Positions 7,317-9,756 of a DNA stretch of 9,756 nt are shown here, one piece after another; the stretch's first letter is position 1; each line of letters begins with the position of its first letter. The stretch lies in contig SKPS01000257.1 in the NCBI GenBank assembly GCA_007119395.1, positions 1-9,756 on the forward strand. The letters are read 5' to 3'. The DNA comes from Lentimicrobiaceae bacterium (GTDB lineage: Bacteria; Bacteroidota; Bacteroidia; Bacteroidales; SKPS01). The notes beneath the pieces are model-generated. The model searched no databases and was not told where the DNA came from. It worked only from the letters and a program-made list of their open reading frames with translations. The translations under genes and the position numbers were made by a program.

Positions 7317-7336
7317 TGAAAAATGTGTAGGTTTGT
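7305..7336 (+). promoter_or_regulatory. Promoter for the lgt operon
   Basis: TTG (7305-7307) is followed after 20 bases by TAGGTTTGT (7328-7336), matching TAnnTTTG. Predicted transcription start is near 7342, giving a leader of only about 16 bases before the lgt ATG at 7358. The -33 box lies in the inverted repeat described separately. Confidence 0.58.
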
Positions 7337-7357
7337 TCATTCAATAGATGTGTCTTT

Positions 7358-8539
7358 ATGTATCCAACACTCGGACATTTTTTCAGTTCTCTTTTCGGAA
7401 CTGACATAGTATTCCCTTTGCCAACCTACGGGTTGTTGCTTGCAACAGCCTTTTTGTCAGCATACTTGGTGATCAGGTATGAGCTTAAACGCAAAGGGCG
7501 TGAAGGGCTGATCCCTTCCGTAACTGAATCCATGACCGTAGGTGAACCCGCCTCCAGGTCAGAAATGATCACCTATTTCTTCTTTGGGTTTTTGGTGGGA
7601 TTCAAGCTGATTGGCATTATCAAAGACTACCACCTCTTCAGTCAGGATGTGCAGGGCTATGTGCTCTCGCTGCAAGGCAGCCTGATGGGCGGATTGGTCA
7701 CCGGTGCCGGTTTTCTCTACTATATCTACCGAAGACGCGAAAAGACCAAACAAGCCAAGCCATCCATCCAGCAAATAAAAGTGCCACCGGAACAACAGGC
7801 TGCCGCCATTCTGCTGATTGCTGCCCTGGCCGGAATCGTTGGCGCCAAAGTGTTTCATCAACTCGAAAACTTCAGAGAGTTTCTGGATGACCCCATCGGA
7901 ACACTCTTCTCTACAGGAGGGCTCACCTTTTACGGGGGGCTCATCTTCGGAATCTTTGGCGTGCTGTGGTATATCCGCCTAAAGAAGATCCCCGTAGAAC
8001 AAATGATGGATGTAGCAGCTCCTGCCATCCTGCTCGCATATGGAATCGGAAGAATGGGATGCATGGTCTCGGGCGACGGCTGCTGGGGTGTAGTGAACCC
8101 ATACCCTCAACCCGAATGGCTCGCCTGGCTGCCCGAATGGATGTGGTCATTCAACTATCCACACAACGTGATCAACAGCGGCGTGCCTATCGAAAGCTGC
8201 TCAGGAAGATATTGCCATGTGCTGCCAGAACCGGTTTGGCCCACACCCTTCTATGAATCACTCCTCAGTATTATCTTCTTCTTTACCACCTGGTTCCTCA
8301 GGAAAATAGTGCTAATCCCGGGTGCCCTCTTCGGTATATTCCTGATAATGAATGGAACCGCACGATTCTTCGTGGAAAAGATCAGAGTAAACAACAAATA
8401 CAACATCGGTAACTTCGAGTTCACACAGGCCGAAGTAATCTCCGTGATAATGGTCCTGGCCGGAATCATACTGATCTATCTCCTCAGAAAAAAACACCTG
8501 AAAAAACTTAAAGGGCCGGAAACTGCAAACCATCAATAG
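7358..8539 (+). CDS. lgt: Prolipoprotein diacylglyceryl transferase
   Basis: An inner-membrane enzyme that transfers diacylglycerol from phosphatidylglycerol to the lipobox cysteine of prolipoproteins, the first step of lipoprotein maturation. The 393-residue product has about seven membrane segments and is about 100 residues longer than the E. coli enzyme. Extra length lies in charged loops (about 41-70 and 124-147) and in a periplasmic stretch (about 245-296). Family marks: PTYGLLLATAF (22-32, Tyr24 matching E. coli Tyr26), GGLTFYGGLIFG (187-198), the signature GRMGCMVSGDGCWG (231-244, Arg232 matching E. coli Arg143) and TARFFVEKIR (334-343, Arg336 and Glu340 matching E. coli Arg239 and Glu243). 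At the positions of E. coli His103 and Asn146 it has Tyr192 and Cys235. These alignments are by eye. It is first in an operon, with 8 bases to the next gene. A diverged Lgt-family paralogue cannot be excluded. Confidence 0.93.
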   Translation: MYPTLGHFFSSLFGTDIVFPLPTYGLLLATAFLSAYLVIRYELKRKGREGLIPSVTESMTVGEPASRSEMITYFFFGFLVGFKLIGIIKDYHLFSQDVQGYVLSLQGSLMGGLVTGAGFLYYIYRRREKTKQAKPSIQQIKVPPEQQAAAILLIAALAGIVGAKVFHQLENFREFLDDPIGTLFSTGGLTFYGGLIFGIFGVLWYIRLKKIPVEQMMDVAAPAILLAYGIGRMGCMVSGDGCWGVVNPYPQPEWLAWLPEWMWSFNYPHNVINSGVPIESCSGRYCHVLPEPVWPTPFYESLLSIIFFFTTWFLRKIVLIPGALFGIFLIMNGTARFFVEKIRVNNKYNIGNFEFTQAEVISVIMVLAGIILIYLLRKKHLKKLKGPETANHQ

Positions 8540-8547
8540 ATAGCATC

Positions 8548-9396
8548 ATGATTTTAGAGTCGATATGCAGGGGTGTTGTGAATATAGCCAAAATGGCCGG
8601 TGAATTTGCCATTAACGAGATAGAACACCTTGGCCGGGAGCACATCAAACTAAAAGGCAATCGTGACTTGGTAACACATGTAGACCAGTCGTGTGAACGC
8701 AGGATTGTGTCTGGTTTAACGAAGTTGCACCCGGATGCCGGATTCATCACAGAAGAGGAGACCGTTGAATCAACCCCCAAAGAGCTGACCTGGATCATTG
8801 ATCCACTTGATGGAACCACCAATTACGTACACGGAATCCCCTTTTTCTCAGTGAGCATCGCCCTTATGAAGCAAAACCAGGTTGTGCTGGGTGTAGTGTA
8901 CAACCCGGGATTGGATGAGTGCTTCTACAGCTATGATGGCGCCGGGGTTTTTCTGAACGACAAAGAGGTTGTGGTCAGTGAAATAAACAGTCTGGGCGAC
9001 GCTGTGATTGCCACCGGATTTCCTTATGAAAACCTTCGGGAAGTGGAACGGTATACTGAGTTTCTGAAGGTGCTGATGTCGCACTCTCACGGTGTACGTC
9101 GCTTTGGTTCTGCTGCCATTGACCTCGCATGGGTGGCGTGTGGGCGATTCGACGCGTTCTATGAAGCCGGGCTCAACTGCTGGGATGTGGCAGCAGGCGC
9201 ATTCCTCGTGAAACAAGCCGGCGGTGAAGTGTCCGACTTCTCAGGCGGATCAAACTACCTGTTTGGAAAAGAGATGCTCGCATGCAATAAAAAACTCTTC
9301 CCGCGTTTCTTTGATCTGGCCAACAGCTTCCTCATAGGAAACCGCCTAACACACCATTCGTCAAACCCCGGTAACCCTTCTGACTCTGTTGGCTGA
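8548..9396 (+). CDS. suhB: Inositol monophosphatase family protein (SuhB-like)
   Basis: A 282-residue cytoplasmic Mg2+-dependent, lithium-sensitive-type sugar phosphatase of the FIG/IMPase superfamily. The metal-binding set is complete: Glu70 in ITEEET (67-72), motif A WIIDPLDGTTNY (82-93; Asp85, Asp88), and motif B NCWDVAAGAFLVKQAGG (210-226; Asp213). Length is slightly above the 267 residues of E. coli SuhB, with a short polar C-terminal tail (about 266-282) that looks dispensable. Family members hydrolyse myo-inositol 1-phosphate, but some act on fructose-1,6-bisphosphate, 3'-phosphoadenosine-5'-phosphate (CysQ) or histidinol phosphate, so the substrate is not settled. The motif layout is closer to SuhB than to CysQ or fructose-bisphosphatase. 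It is translationally close to its neighbours: 8 bases after lgt and 7 bases before the LptF/G-type gene, hence almost certainly one transcript. Confidence 0.92.
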   Translation: MILESICRGVVNIAKMAGEFAINEIEHLGREHIKLKGNRDLVTHVDQSCERRIVSGLTKLHPDAGFITEEETVESTPKELTWIIDPLDGTTNYVHGIPFFSVSIALMKQNQVVLGVVYNPGLDECFYSYDGAGVFLNDKEVVVSEINSLGDAVIATGFPYENLREVERYTEFLKVLMSHSHGVRRFGSAAIDLAWVACGRFDAFYEAGLNCWDVAAGAFLVKQAGGEVSDFSGGSNYLFGKEMLACNKKLFPRFFDLANSFLIGNRLTHHSSNPGNPSDSVG

Positions 9397-9403
9397 CACC
9401 ACT

Positions 9404-9756
9404 ATGCAAACACCGCTTTCAAAACGCAACAAACTGCTGGCTTCATGTATGCCAAGAATAGGATATCTCTACGTGATCCGATCCTACCTCGGCCCCTTTG
9501 CGTTTACCTTTGCCATCTCCCTCTTTATCCTCGTGCTGCAATTCCTGTGGAAATATATCGATGACCTGGTCGGAAAAGGGCTCGAATGGTATATCATCCT
9601 CGAACTGCTCTTCTACGCAGCCGCTACCTTCGTGCCCCTGGCTCTGCCTCTCGCCATCCTCTTCGCCTCTCTGATGACCTTCGGTAGCCTCGGAGAGAAA
9701 TATGAACTCGTGGCGATGAAAGCCGCCGGAATCTCCCTGAGCAATGTGATGAAACC
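9404..9756 (+). CDS. LptF/LptG-family permease (YjgP/YjgQ), N-terminal part, cut by window end
   Basis: The first 117 codons plus 2 bases of an open frame running off the window. LptF and LptG are the paired inner-membrane parts of the ABC machine (with LptB) that extracts lipopolysaccharide from the inner membrane and feeds it to the periplasmic bridge. Typical marks: an interface segment RIGYLYVIRSYLGPF (18-32) running straight into TM1 (about 33-49), then KYIDDLVGKGLEW (50-62), TM2 (about 64-90), and the cytoplasmic coupling region FGSLGEKYELVAMKAAGISL (93-112), which contacts LptB in this family. A second possible start, ATG at 9449 (Met16), would give the N-terminus more usual for the family; neither has a strong ribosome site. 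Whether it is F or G cannot be decided from this part. It lies 7 bases after the phosphatase gene, in the lgt operon. Confidence 0.88.
   Translation, partial: MQTPLSKRNKLLASCMPRIGYLYVIRSYLGPFAFTFAISLFILVLQFLWKYIDDLVGKGLEWYIILELLFYAAATFVPLALPLAILFASLMTFGSLGEKYELVAMKAAGISLSNVMK

Noticed and set aside
1..9756. Mobile element, CRISPR array, tRNA/rRNA, toxin-antitoxin or defence genes
   Set aside because: I looked on both strands and found no transposase or integrase motifs, no spaced repeats, no cloverleaf-like sequences and no nuclease or antitoxin families; every long stretch is accounted for by metabolic or envelope genes.

Overview
The window looks like chromosomal DNA from a member of the Bacteroidota, most likely an anaerobic Bacteroidales-type organism. 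The main evidence is the promoters: four of the five transcription starts inferred here carry the family's characteristic -7 element TAnnTTTG together with a plausible -33 TTG, and the fifth carries the -7 element alone. Purine-rich Shine-Dalgarno sequences are mostly absent, and the pyruvate phosphate dikinase and arginine decarboxylase have the lengths usual for that phylum. The genus cannot be named from the sequence alone.

Left part (1-4918): pyruvate phosphate dikinase (ppdK, minus strand, 93-2825) ends in a clear intrinsic terminator at 11-50. It is transcribed away from a biosynthetic-type arginine decarboxylase (speA, plus strand, 3020-4918). The 194-base gap between them holds one promoter for each gene, and the speA promoter shows that the much longer upstream open frame (from 2831) is not the real start.

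Middle part (4911-7293): a multi-pass membrane protein resembling an O-antigen/oligosaccharide repeat-unit polymerase lies on the minus strand. It meets speA tail to tail with an 8-base overlap of the two reading frames. It is divergent from a GT-B (GT4-like) glycosyltransferase, again with promoter elements facing both ways. This pair suggests synthesis of a surface glycan, although it is not embedded in an evident large polysaccharide cluster here.

Right part (7294-9756): a tight plus-strand operon carries lgt (prolipoprotein diacylglyceryl transferase), an inositol-monophosphatase-family phosphatase (SuhB-like) and the first 117 codons of an LptF/LptG-family permease, with gaps of 8 and 7 bases. 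The promoter before lgt has its -33 box inside a 7-bp inverted repeat. Lgt and LptF/G both serve outer-envelope building (lipoprotein maturation and lipopolysaccharide transport).

I see no mobile element, CRISPR array, RNA gene, toxin-antitoxin pair or defence system. The genes are core metabolism and envelope functions. The points most worth a second look are the overlapping convergent stops, the inverted repeat on the lgt promoter, the substituted active-site positions in Lgt, and the isolated polymerase/glycosyltransferase pair. I do not find convincing evidence of an undescribed system.
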